Made by a program: the position numbers and the translations under genes | Assembly: GCF_000685075.1 (NCBI RefSeq) | Contig: NZ_BAYD01000078.1 | Location: 1 to 47,989, forward strand | DNA from: Paraburkholderia oxyphila NBRC 105797 | GTDB lineage: Bacteria; Pseudomonadota; Gammaproteobacteria; Burkholderiales; Burkholderiaceae | Reading direction: 5' to 3' | DNA: 47,989 nt | The notes under the pieces: generated by a model | What the model saw: the letters and a program-made list of their open reading frames with translations, nothing else | What the model was told of the DNA's origin: nothing | The model's database searches: none | Shown: positions 8,058 to 16,268 of the stretch, one piece after another | How positions within the stretch are numbered: the stretch's first letter is position 1 | Layout: the number at the start of each line of letters is the position of its first letter

Positions 8058-9047
8058 GCGCACCCCGACTATCACGAGCAGCCCGTCATCAGTGCGCTCG
8101 AAGACCTTGTCGAGAACGGCCATATTGAACTGATCGTGCCGCAGCAGGTGCTGGACGAATTCGATCGGAACAAGGCCCGCATCGTCGGCGAAGCGCGACG
8201 CGGCCTGCAGTCGCATTTCCGGCTGGTCAGGCAGGTCGTGAATCAGTTTGGAGACGACGGCCGCAAAGCTGACCTGCTTGCAGGACTGAACGAGGTTGAC
8301 CACCGGATCGGCGTTGACGGCGACGCGGTTGGCGGTTCGATCGAACGTATCGACAGGCTTCTACGCCGCGCTCCCGCGCTCGCGACCAGCGACGCGGTCA
8401 AGCAGCGCGTCACCGAGCGCGCGCTCGCGAAGCAGGCTCCTTATCACCGCGCGAAGAACAGCGTGGGAGACGCGATCCTCGTCGAGATGTACGTCGATGT
8501 GGTTTCGGACGCGACCGAGGACGCGCCATGCGTGTTCATCACTCACAACACGAAAGACTTCAGCGATGCAAACGGCGACTTTCGGAAGGCGCACGCCGAC
8601 CTCGTGCACCTGTTCGATGCGCCGAAGTCATCCTACTGGATATCGATGGTTGAATTCCTGAAGGACTACTGCCCCGATCTGCTTGGCGAACACGACTTCG
8701 AGTTCAGCTACTCGCAGGAAGCGCGGCGGCTACCGGAGATCCTCGAAGCTGAACACCTGTTGTTCCGGCAGGTTTGGTACAACCGCCACTGGAACCTTCG
8801 CCATGAGATTGAGACTGGCAAACATCATGTCGTCGCGGAGAAGGACTACAGCCGGAACCCGTATCGGGCGGACCAGATGCTCGATACCGTATGGGAGGGC
8901 GCACTAGCTGCCGCGAAGAGGACCGAAGACGAGGTCGGCATCGAGAACCTCGGCCCGTGGGACGACTTCGAGTGGGGAATGATCAACGGCAAGCTCTCGG
9001 CGTTGAGATGGATTCTCGGGGATGAATGGGACATGCTGGACACGTAG
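8058..9047 (+). pseudogene. PIN-domain (DUF4935-type) protein lacking its N-terminus
   Basis: The frame opens right after a TGA at 8055-8057; the first start-like codon is GTG at 8136. From 8067 the translation (PDYHEQPVISALEDLV..., 'VPQQVLDEFDRN') already lies inside a PIN-like ribonuclease domain, so the first strand with the catalytic Asp (the usual 'DTNV') is missing. Later acidic PIN motifs are present: 'VGDAILVEMYVDV' and 'FITHNTKDF'. The roughly 130-residue C-terminal part ('LFRQVWYNRHWNLRHEI', 'MINGKLSALRWILGDEWDMLDT') is intact. A deletion joined it to the end of the catabolic operon, about 75 bp past the fusion-gene stop. It is convergent with the SIR2-like gene, 9 bp apart. It could be expressed from the GTG, but nuclease activity is doubtful. 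Confidence 0.65.
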
Positions 9048-9056
9048 GTGTCTCAA

Positions 9057-10037
9057 TCAAGCGTTGAAGAAGCGCATCAGCTTCGCGCGTTCGAGTTCGT
9101 CGTTCGTGAAGGTCGTGCGTAGCGATCGTGTCGACCCACCAACGTAGCGGACGTCCTCGATCGCTCGACGCGGTTGCGGGATCTGGCCGGTGTCATTGTG
9201 TGGTCGGAGTGCCTTGCGTCCGCTCGGATTGACCACGAACATGCCGAAGGTCTCGTCGGCCTCAGCAGCGTCGACGATCGCCTGATTGACGTGCTCGTCG
9301 CCAAAGCCGTAGCCGATGGTCATTAAACGCGAGCCGCGTTCGCGCAGGCGCGCGCGGAACTCCGCGTCGTATCGCGTGAGAAGCGCCGAGCCTGCAATCG
9401 CCTCGACCTTGCGTGTACCCATCACGAGCAGTTCGTTCCCGTCCTCGCTGCGCCAGTTGACCGAGCCATGCAGCTTGAAGACCGGCTGGCCTTGATGTTC
9501 CACACGGTACTCGGCGTCCGGTCGCGGCCGCCAGTCCGCCGCGAGCTTTTCCTCCGGGCGAAGATTCCAGAAGTTCGGCGGAAGCGCCATGCCGGGGTAT
9601 TGCACGCTTATGCGTGGATCGTGGGGCACATAAAACAACTCAAGGAGCAGATCTTGGTTGAGCGTGAAGATAGCGTCGAAGCGGGCCAGAAAGCTGGTGA
9701 TGCTGCGCTGGACGAAGTTCGGACCGTTGCCCTGAAACTCCAGCCCGGGTCGATCCGCGAGCATCGCGTTCATGTCGTCGAAAGATGCCCTGACTGCGTG
9801 CTCCATCAGGTTTAGCCGCTCGCGGTGCGCGGGTTGCTGGTGATGATGCCACTCGCGTTGCAGGTCACCAAGTACCTCTTCGAAGTTTGGATTGTCGGTG
9901 AGTCGTTTGCAGAGATCCCGGTTGTCCGCAAGGCGGCTAATCAGGTCGTCGGCTAGTTCGCCGGCGAGCCAGCCATCCCAATTGCGGGTGAATCCCGCCC
10001 CGAGCAAAAGTAGATGTGCCACCCGCTTTCCCCTCAC
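9057..10037 (-). CDS. SIR2-like domain protein
   Basis: The 326-aa product has a SIR2-type NAD-binding core: 'LLLGAGFTRNWDG' (Gly-Ala-Gly-Phe at 13-16), 'FTLNQDLLLE' (TLNQD, 125-129, with the candidate catalytic Asn127), 'VFKLHGSVNW' (His190), and 'TIGYGFGDEHVN' (242-251). This is the SIR2_2-like class often found as NADase effectors in bacterial defence systems, not classical CobB deacylases, which would carry a Cys4 zinc ribbon that is absent here. The start is a GTG at 10035-10037. It stands alone, convergent with a truncated PIN gene, with no obvious partner (no Argonaute, HerA or TIR gene nearby). A defence role is inference. Confidence 0.75.
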   Translation of the reverse strand: MRGKRVAHLLLLGAGFTRNWDGWLAGELADDLISRLADNRDLCKRLTDNPNFEEVLGDLQREWHHHQQPAHRERLNLMEHAVRASFDDMNAMLADRPGLEFQGNGPNFVQRSITSFLARFDAIFTLNQDLLLELFYVPHDPRISVQYPGMALPPNFWNLRPEEKLAADWRPRPDAEYRVEHQGQPVFKLHGSVNWRSEDGNELLVMGTRKVEAIAGSALLTRYDAEFRARLRERGSRLMTIGYGFGDEHVNQAIVDAAEADETFGMFVVNPSGRKALRPHNDTGQIPQPRRAIEDVRYVGGSTRSLRTTFTNDELERAKLMRFFNA

Positions 10038-10610
10038 GATTCAGATCACTCATTCTACCCATGCGGCTGGACGCAGTTCTAACGTGAACGCAATTGCCGA
10101 TGAAGGGCGGACGAAAGAAAAACTGGCTCGTCGCAGATTTGCGTGGCGGGCGTTTTCGGCTGCCTTCGGCCACGAGTCGCCGGTCGAGGTCGCCATCAAA
10201 TTTGAATAACCGAGGTCTCGTCCGTGCTCACTCAAAGGCCGGTCTCCGGCGAGCGAATTACCGGCGGTACTGCCTCAACCCGGCCATGTGCAGTCGTTGG
10301 TTTCCACGGCATCAAAGGACAGTCGAACGGCGGCTTTGCAAACGTATAGCTGTCCGTCACCCAGCAATTGTGATCAAGACATCTCCGTGCGCCGACTATA
10401 TCTCCCAATAATTTGGCCGCTGTCCTAGCTGATGCGGATCGTGCGAAAGCGAGACGTGACGTTAATGAGCTGCTTCAGCGATTTCACACTGCCTTATAAC
10501 GCGATCGGACAAGCAGTCAAATCAACGCTACATACGGCGGCCGCAAATCAAAGCAGTTGTGAGCCCAGTTCAACCGGAAAAACCCTGTTCATCGCAATTG
10601 AAGTCGTACC
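10038..10610. other. intergenic region with degenerate repeat, no gene
   Basis: I find no convincing gene here; the short open frames lack coding character. The segment CGGCCATGTGCAGTCGTTGG (10281-10300) recurs with 18 of 20 matches at 22527-22546, in the region left of the IS66 element, so both stretches seem to contain decayed copies of one repeat. The right edge abuts the IS21 end at about 10611. Confidence 0.4.
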
Positions 10611-10713
10611 GTGTTGGCGGCTTTGTAAATCCGACACTAAACGGCGGCGCAAGGTCGAGTAAATCGCTCAACAATGGAACGGCAGCCGACGCCGGCCGCC
10701 GGTACGAGTCGAT

Positions 10714-10938
10714 TCAGATCGGTTCCGAGAGATCGTTGATGTCGCCGAGGTTCGGTGCAGGCCATCGCTGCCGGCGGATCAACTCGATCACGTCTTCGCC
10801 GTAACGTAGCCAGATGCGCGTGCGCAGATCGTTGAGCAACTCGTACACGGCGAGTGCCTGCTCCGGAGACCAGTTCGTGTCGATCAGGAAGTCCAGCCCG
10901 CAGGACAGCCCAGAGGGTAACGGGGTGCGCCTGCTCAT
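10714..10938 (-). CDS. small IS21-associated protein
   Basis: This 74-aa protein ('MSRRTPLPSGLSCGLDFLID', 'PEQALAVYELLNDLRTRIW') lies directly downstream of istB, with its ATG overlapping the istB stop by 4 nt, so it is the last gene of the IS operon. From memory, similar small proteins occur after istB in IS21-like elements of Burkholderiales. The function is unknown; it is rich in helix-forming and acidic residues and has no membrane segment or metal motif. Translational coupling argues that it is a real gene of the element. Confidence 0.7.
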   Translation of the reverse strand: MSRRTPLPSGLSCGLDFLIDTNWSPEQALAVYELLNDLRTRIWLRYGEDVIELIRRQRWPAPNLGDINDLSEPI

Positions 10939-11705
10939 GGCTTTTTCTCCGGGCGTGAAGCGCTACGTTTGCGGGCGCGTTGCTCGGCGCGCTCCTTTGC
11001 CTCCTTGACGCGATACGACTCTCCCTCGATGGCGATGACCTCAGCACGATGCACGAGGCGATCGACCAGGGAGACCACGCATGCAGCATTGGGGAACACC
11101 TCTGACCAGTCAGAGAATGCTTTGTTGGTTGTGACCACCGTACTTGCGCCACCATATCTGCGGCTCACCAGCTCGAACAGCAGGTCAGCGTAACGGTTCG
11201 AGTAGGCCAGGTATCCGACCTCGTCAATGACGAGCAGCGCAGGTGATGCGTAGTATCCGAGGCGCCGGCGCAGCGCTGCATCGCTGTCGGCGGCGGCCAG
11301 ATCGCCCAGCATCTTGCCAGCCGTCGTAAAGAGCGCCGTGTAGCCATGGATGAGCGCCTGGTACGCCACGTTCAGTGCGAGTGTCGATTTGCCCACGCCG
11401 TTCGGGCCGATGAACACGGCGTTGGACTTCTCCTTCACGAACTCCAGCGCCATCAGTTCCTCGACGGCAGCGCGGTCGCAACGCGTGGGCCAGTTCCACT
11501 CGAAGTCGGCCAGCGGCTTGAAGCTGCCAAGGCGCGCGGCACGGATGCGCCGCTCCAGCGAGCGGCGCGTGCGCTCCTCCTCTTCCCACTGCAGCAGCGG
11601 TCCGAGCCACGGTTCGCCCAGTACCTCGGACCAGTGAGCAAGCAACCCGTGCAACCTTAACTCGCTGGCGCGTTCGCGCAGGATGTCAGTCATGCTTGTC
11701 GTCAT
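10935..11705 (-). CDS. istB: IS21-family helper ATPase IstB
   Basis: A 256-aa AAA+ ATPase that loads on target DNA for the IstA transposase. Walker A is GPNGVGKS at residues 100-107, Walker B 'ALLVIDEVGYL', followed by 'STVVTTNKAFSDW', a well-conserved IstB segment. The N-terminus ('LRLHGLLAHWSEVLG') is the IstA-interacting/IS21 N-terminal domain. Its start lies inside the end of istA (20-nt overlap at 11686-11705) and its stop overlaps the 74-aa gene, so the three are translated as one unit. It differs clearly from the IstB at 829-1599. Confidence 0.96.
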   Translation of the reverse strand: MTTSMTDILRERASELRLHGLLAHWSEVLGEPWLGPLLQWEEEERTRRSLERRIRAARLGSFKPLADFEWNWPTRCDRAAVEELMALEFVKEKSNAVFIGPNGVGKSTLALNVAYQALIHGYTALFTTAGKMLGDLAAADSDAALRRRLGYYASPALLVIDEVGYLAYSNRYADLLFELVSRRYGGASTVVTTNKAFSDWSEVFPNAACVVSLVDRLVHRAEVIAIEGESYRVKEAKERAEQRARKRSASRPEKKP

Positions 11706-13194
11706 CGTGTCCTCCGGTAAGCTGATCGTAGATTTCCAGGCGGTGCGGCGTGACCACTGCGTCCTTGCTGCGGATGTGCTCGGGCAGGTTCAGCGAGACC
11801 GGTGGTGGCGCCTGGCGCGCAATCCGTCGGCGCTCGAGTGCTTCGCGCACCGGGTTCGGATGGGGAGCCGCGTCGCTGGCGAGTGTCTCCTCGATGGCGG
11901 CCTGCAGCTCGAGCGCGCCGTAGCAGTCGAGCAGTCGCAGCAACTGCGTGGTGATATTGCCGATGTTGCCGCCCACCTCGGCTGCGCGCAGCATCAGCGC
12001 ACGCGAGGCCGGCGCAGCATGGGCCAGGTGGTCAAGGCCGCGATGCTGGCGTGCGGCGCGCTTGCGCTGGACCAGTTCATCGATATGGGCAGGGTTCTCG
12101 ACCTGCTGGCCGCGATCGTAGCTGCGCACATGCTCGGCCACAACGTCGGCGCCGTCGAGTATGCGCACCCGGTGTGGATCGGCGCGCACGGTGAGCGTGC
12201 GTCGTACATACGCCGATGGCGTTGAGTAGTCGTTGAGGTCGAAGCGCACGTAGGGCGTCTTGCCGACGCTCGCGGGCTCCTGCAGGTCGCATTCGTAGGG
12301 GTTGTCGGGCAGTGCAAGCAGACTGCCTTTTTCCCGCTCGAAGGCTTCACGTACGGTAATATCAGGCTCATCGGGGCACGGACGATCAGCGGCCACCGTG
12401 GCGCACCACTGCGCGGCCTGCGCGTTCAGGTCATCAATGTCGGTGAACTTGCGGGCTGCAAAGAATGAGGATCGTACGAAACGTATTGCGCGTTCCACCC
12501 GGCCTTTTTCGTTGCCGCGGCGAACGGCAACGGGTCTTGGCTCGAAGCGGTAATGACTGGCAAACTCGAGCAGTTGAGGGTTAAAGCGGATCGCATCACC
12601 CTGGCGTTCGAGCACGGCACTTTTAAGGTTATCGTAGAGGAGGACGCGGGCCGTCCCGCCCCAGGCCTCGAACGCGCCTACGTGGCCGAGCAGGAAGCTG
12701 TCCATGCGCGCATCAAGGAAGAACTTCAGCCAGATCTGCCTGGACCATGACAGCACCATCACGAAGGCCATCAGGGGTCGACTCGCACGACCAATCTGTA
12801 GGTGTCCGAAGTGAGCCCAGTCGACTTGACTTTGCTCCCCGGGCAAGGTGCGCAGACGCAGATAGGCCTCCGCTGGAGGGCGTGGCCGGTGCAGGGATAT
12901 CAGATGTCTGAAGTGGTCCGGCGCCCCCTTGTAGCCACGCTCGCGTACCATCGCGTACAGCCGGCTTGCCGTGAGCGAGGGGAACTTCTTTAGCGTGTCG
13001 TGGATGAACGGCAGGAACGGTTCAATCTGCGAAGGCCGCTGAACCCCTCCCACCCTTGGCAGGCCCGCCTGGGCGAGCACCCGCTGCACGGTGCCCCGAT
13101 GCACATGCAGCTGACGGGCGATGGTGCCGCATCGCCACTTTTCCACGTGATAGAAGCGCAATATCTTCGCCTCCAGTTCCGTGCTGATTGTCAT
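11686..13194 (-). CDS. istA: IS21-family transposase IstA
   Basis: A 502-aa DDE transposase. The N-terminal helix-turn-helix ('GTIARQLHVHRGTVQRVLAQ', residues 23-42) binds the element ends. The RNase-H-fold core has Asp125 ('VDWAHFG'), Asp188 ('LLYDNLKS') and Glu234 ('EKGRVERAI'). C-terminal beta and helical regions follow. All three catalytic residues are present and the frame is full length, so the element is probably competent. Its ATG overlaps the stop of the upstream Cys-rich ORF (ATGA at 13191-13194), showing that the Cys-rich gene is the first gene of the operon. Confidence 0.96.
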   Translation of the reverse strand: MTISTELEAKILRFYHVEKWRCGTIARQLHVHRGTVQRVLAQAGLPRVGGVQRPSQIEPFLPFIHDTLKKFPSLTASRLYAMVRERGYKGAPDHFRHLISLHRPRPPAEAYLRLRTLPGEQSQVDWAHFGHLQIGRASRPLMAFVMVLSWSRQIWLKFFLDARMDSFLLGHVGAFEAWGGTARVLLYDNLKSAVLERQGDAIRFNPQLLEFASHYRFEPRPVAVRRGNEKGRVERAIRFVRSSFFAARKFTDIDDLNAQAAQWCATVAADRPCPDEPDITVREAFEREKGSLLALPDNPYECDLQEPASVGKTPYVRFDLNDYSTPSAYVRRTLTVRADPHRVRILDGADVVAEHVRSYDRGQQVENPAHIDELVQRKRAARQHRGLDHLAHAAPASRALMLRAAEVGGNIGNITTQLLRLLDCYGALELQAAIEETLASDAAPHPNPVREALERRRIARQAPPPVSLNLPEHIRSKDAVVTPHRLEIYDQLTGGHDDDKHD

Positions 13195-13874
13195 GGATCA
13201 AATCCCCTTGTTCCAGTAGTAGTCCGAAGCGGACGGATGACCCGGTGTCGTAACGGCCCGTGACGTACAAATTCGCACGTGCGACGGCAGAAGTGGCATT
13301 GTCCGGACGCGCGCGAGGCACCCGCGATGGTGCCGGCCGGGTTGGCCGCCGTCGCCGAAGTCGGGCCTAGTAGAGCATCAGCGGCGGGCGGGGAACAGGG
13401 GTGATGCGTCACTTTCTTCTGGCAGTGACGACAGCGGTGTCGCCTGGCGGCGCGCTGTAACGGGAGAGCCCCCGCGCGTGCAACCCTGCCCGCGTGCCCG
13501 CAGCAGTCGCATTGCTCACACGGGTGCGCACCGGCGCTCGGGATGGGCGGCGCACTGGCCGATGTTGTCGAAACCGAAGCCGCCAGTGGCGTATCAGCGG
13601 CGTCGGCAGCATAGCGCCGATGCGCTTTTTCCTTCTGGCGCTGGCGATAGCGGCGTTGCCTGGCGGCGTGCCTCATGCGCCCGCGCATGCTGCGCTGGTA
13701 GCGCACGGCGGCCGTGCGCAGGCTCGCCCGACGCGCGTCATCGGCGCACTCCGGGCTGCAGTAAGTCCGGGCGCTATCGCATCTTCTGCACACGATCACC
13801 TGTGCCCGGCACCGCGCGCATAGAAACAAACGGCCTGAGTCCGCCATCGGCGCCCCCGTAAGCGCCGAATGCAC
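13191..13874 (-). CDS. Cys-rich zinc-ribbon-like passenger protein of IS21 element
   Basis: The 227-aa product (or 217 aa from Met11, MADSGRLF) begins with a double zinc-ribbon-like cluster: Cys19, Cys22, Cys29, Cys32, Cys39 and Cys43 ('CARC...CRRC...CSPEC'). A strongly basic helix follows ('RYQRSMRGRMRHAARQRRYR'), then a Ser/Ala/Pro-rich linker and more Cys pairs ('CEQCDCC', 'CRHCQKK', 'CHFCRRTC'). The composition suggests a nucleic-acid-binding protein. From memory, related ORFs accompany some Burkholderiales IS21 elements upstream of istA. It overlaps istA by 4 nt (ATGA). The role (regulator, targeting factor or passenger) is unknown. Confidence 0.65.
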   Translation of the reverse strand: MHSALTGAPMADSGRLFLCARCRAQVIVCRRCDSARTYCSPECADDARRASLRTAAVRYQRSMRGRMRHAARQRRYRQRQKEKAHRRYAADAADTPLAASVSTTSASAPPIPSAGAHPCEQCDCCGHAGRVARAGALPLQRAARRHRCRHCQKKVTHHPCSPPAADALLGPTSATAANPAGTIAGASRASGQCHFCRRTCEFVRHGPLRHRVIRPLRTTTGTRGFDP

Positions 13875-14053
13875 ACACTATCGACCGTGGCGGCAGGCCG
13901 TGCCATACTGGCGCGGCACCGTCCCCGGACAGTGTGGCGTGGAGGCCCGGCACCGGTCGAACCTGGCAGTTTGCGGTGTCGGGCCTGTTTTTCGGCGCTG
14001 AATTTTCAACGCCGCTCTTTCTACCTCATCCCGGGTTGGCCTTCACGCAAGTT

Positions 14054-14096
14054 GTGCGTGTATGCGCTCGCCCTACGGGCTCCCGCATACACGCAC
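14054..14096. repeat. perfect nested hairpin (REP-like or terminator stem)
   Basis: GTGCGTGTATGCG (14054-14066) pairs perfectly with CGCATACACGCAC (14084-14096). The 17-nt loop contains a further stem GCCC-TAC-GGGC (14070-14080). No T-tract follows on either strand. It lies between the IS21 right end and the convergent-facing 3' end of the LysR gene, whose stop is 125 bp away. It could be a transcription-blocking stem, a REP-type palindrome or part of an IS end. Confidence 0.7.
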
Positions 14097-14220
14097 GACA
14101 CCGATCGCCTGCTTGCATCGCCCCGATCCCCCGCTTTAAACGAGAGTCATTCCTTTCTCTAAAAATGCGACGCCGCCATTTTTTGTCGGTTTTCCACCGC
14201 CACTGACAGTACCGCTTGCC

Positions 14221-15129
14221 TTACTCGACCTTCGCTTTGCCCGGTGCGTGCGCGGCTATTTCGCACGCGAGTTGAACAAAAGAGCCTAGCGCAGCGGGCG
14301 GGTTGGGTTCCTTCCACACGAGGTAGAGTTCGCTTTGCGCGTGCTGTTCGCGCAGCGGACGATAAACGACGTTGTCCATGTGCGTTCGCTGAACCGACGC
14401 AGGTACGAGCGTCACACCAAACCCGGCGCTTACGAGGCCAAGGGACGCGTAGATCTGTCCCATTTCGAAGCTCGTGGAAGGAGAGAAGCCGGCCAGTGCG
14501 CACAACTGGTTGATGGTGGCGTGATAGTCCGGCGCGACATCTTTCCGGTAATTGATGACGCGAAGGTGCATACAGTCCTTGATGGAAATCTGCCGTTTCG
14601 CTGCGAGAGGGTTGTCCTTCGCGATGGCAACGTAAAACGGCTCCTGAAGCAACAAGACGCTGTGTAGTTGGGTATCCGGCGGCAAAGAGCGAACGAAGGC
14701 CAGATCGACGTCCCCTCGATCCAGCGCATTGATCTGTTCCGCAGAGGAAAACCATCGAAGTTCGACTGTCACCGCGGGGTAACGCTGCTGGAATTCACGC
14801 AAGATCGGCGGCAGCAGCGTGTACGCGATGTGCTCAAAGAACCCGACCGCCACCCGGCCGATTTCTCCTCTTGCTGCACGTTGTGAATCCACGATCGCGG
14901 AGTTCGTGTCCGCCAGAATTCGCCTGGCCCGTTCTTCGAAAACCTGGCCCGCCGATGAAAGAAAGACACGTTTGCCTTGGCGCTCGAAAAGCGCCACGCC
15001 GAGTTCCTCTTCCAGTTCCCGTATCTGCCGGCTCAACGGCGGCTGGGCCATGTGCAGTTCCTCCGCCGCCTTCGTGAAGTTGAGTGTGCGTGCCACTACC
15101 AGAAAGTAGCGAAGATGACGTAGCTCCAT
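14221..15129 (-). CDS. LysR-family transcriptional regulator (CbnR/BenM-like)
   Basis: I chose the ATG at 15127-15129 (302 aa, MELRHLRYFLVVA) because this is the invariant family N-terminus; the frame continues upstream to 15201. The HTH spans residues 1-60 ('NFTKAAEELHMAQPPLSRQIRELEEELG'). The effector domain has 'IAKDNPLA' and 'VSAGFGVTLVPASV', as in regulators of aromatic and organic-acid catabolism. It is divergent from the PhyH dioxygenase gene, with 104 bp between starts. That gap contains an AT-rich stretch (about 15150-15180) suited to a promoter pair. It probably controls the 15.2-22.2 kb cluster, with a pathway acid as inducer. Confidence 0.93.
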   Translation of the reverse strand: MELRHLRYFLVVARTLNFTKAAEELHMAQPPLSRQIRELEEELGVALFERQGKRVFLSSAGQVFEERARRILADTNSAIVDSQRAARGEIGRVAVGFFEHIAYTLLPPILREFQQRYPAVTVELRWFSSAEQINALDRGDVDLAFVRSLPPDTQLHSVLLLQEPFYVAIAKDNPLAAKRQISIKDCMHLRVINYRKDVAPDYHATINQLCALAGFSPSTSFEMGQIYASLGLVSAGFGVTLVPASVQRTHMDNVVYRPLREQHAQSELYLVWKEPNPPAALGSFVQLACEIAAHAPGKAKVE

Positions 15130-15233
15130 TTGGAACCTTTTAGGTATCAATACGCAACTTATTATATCTTTTACATTGGACTCGTGGGGTCTTAGGATCA
15201 TGACAGCACACCAACAAGTCAGGAGATCCCCTC

Positions 15234-16040
15234 ATGAAACTTACCGCGTCACAGTTGGAAGCGTACGAGCGCGATGGATTCGTTGTTCTGCCGGAGCTTT
15301 TCTCGGAAGAAGAAGTCGAGCATATGAAGAGCGAGTTGCGCCGGATCCAGAAGATCGACACCGACCATCTCGTCCGTGAAAAAACGGGCGGCATCGCGAA
15401 GACGATCTACAAAGTTCACGAAACAGAAAGTCCGACGGCATCGGCGGTCTTTCACTCGGCAGTGCGCTCCCCCAGATTGCTCCAGCCGGCCCAACAACTG
15501 ATCGGCGATCCCGAACTCTACGTCTATCACACGAAGTGCAATCTGAAGACGGCTATCGACGGCTCCGTCTGGCAATGGCATCAGGACTTCGGCACCTGGC
15601 ATATCGACGGCGTGAAAGAACCGCAGATGACAACCGCGTTGGTCATGCTCGACGAGCCGACCGAAATGGGCGGATGTCTCTACTTCATCCCGGGAAGCCA
15701 CAAGCTTGGTTCACTCGATCCGACGTTCGATGAGGCAACCGGTTACCGCTTCTACGTTGTACCCAAGCCGACGATGCTCGATATTTTGTCCAGTCATCCC
15801 AAGGCCGTGCCTATCATGGGCCGCCCGGGAACAGTCGTGTTCTTCGACGCCAACATCGTGCATTCCTCGGGTCACAACCTCTCCGGTGACGATCGATGGC
15901 AGGCCTATGTCGTCTACAACCAGGTGAAGAACAAGCCTGAACAGGTCGAGCAGCCGCGACCGGATTATGTGCGTTCGACTAATTTCGTTCCTCTCGAGGT
16001 TGGCTCAGACGAGATTCTCGACAGAGTTCAGATCGGCTGA
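15234..16040 (+). CDS. phytanoyl-CoA dioxygenase (PhyH) family Fe(II)/2-oxoglutarate oxygenase
   Basis: A 268-aa PhyH-family oxygenase, which would hydroxylate an organic substrate while turning 2-oxoglutarate and O2 into succinate and CO2. The iron triad is visible: His116 and Asp118 in 'WQWHQDFGTWHID', and distal His210 in 'ANIVHSSGHN'. Arg222 ('DDRWQAYVVYN') is the likely 2-oxoglutarate anchor. The 'WHQDFGTWH' stretch resembles the ectoine-hydroxylase branch of the family, but no ectoine genes are nearby, so I do not call it EctD. A good AGGAG lies upstream. It is the first gene after the divergent LysR and probably the first step of the pathway. Confidence 0.9.
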   Translation: MKLTASQLEAYERDGFVVLPELFSEEEVEHMKSELRRIQKIDTDHLVREKTGGIAKTIYKVHETESPTASAVFHSAVRSPRLLQPAQQLIGDPELYVYHTKCNLKTAIDGSVWQWHQDFGTWHIDGVKEPQMTTALVMLDEPTEMGGCLYFIPGSHKLGSLDPTFDEATGYRFYVVPKPTMLDILSSHPKAVPIMGRPGTVVFFDANIVHSSGHNLSGDDRWQAYVVYNQVKNKPEQVEQPRPDYVRSTNFVPLEVGSDEILDRVQIG

Positions 16041-16268
16041 ACTTGCGCGCGCGCCGCTCGCCGGGACGCATGTACCTGGCGAGCAGCGGCAAGTCACATC
16101 AACAGGGTAAGCCTTATCTCCTGAATGTCGGGCAGCCGACGCGTGACCTCGCGTCTTCTCTCCGAATGCGGCCATCACGACAACGCGTCGGGCCTGTTGC
16201 TCTGATGGACGCAAGTGAAGCGATACGTACGCAGAGTGCCGCGCAAGGACGCATGAAAGGTAAGCGAC

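Larger units (their letters stand above)
10611..14020 (-). mobile_element. IS21-family element, complete, four ORFs
   Basis: Minus-strand order is Cys-rich ORF, istA, istB, 74-aa ORF. The ends carry related inward-facing sequences: GCGGCTTTGTAAAT at 10617-10630 and, as reverse complement, GCGGCGTTGAAAATT at 14001-14015, forming an imperfect inverted repeat. A second related motif (GGCGGCGCAAGG...GTAAATC) lies inside the left end from 10643. The element would be about 3.4 kb, longer than a minimal 2-2.5 kb IS21 because of the two extra ORFs. Exact ends and target duplication are not certain. All genes look intact. Confidence 0.75.

Noticed and set aside
15234..16040. PhyH-family gene as ectoine hydroxylase EctD
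   Set aside because: The 'WHQDFGTWH' core is similar, but no ectABC genes are present and the neighbours point to acid catabolism.
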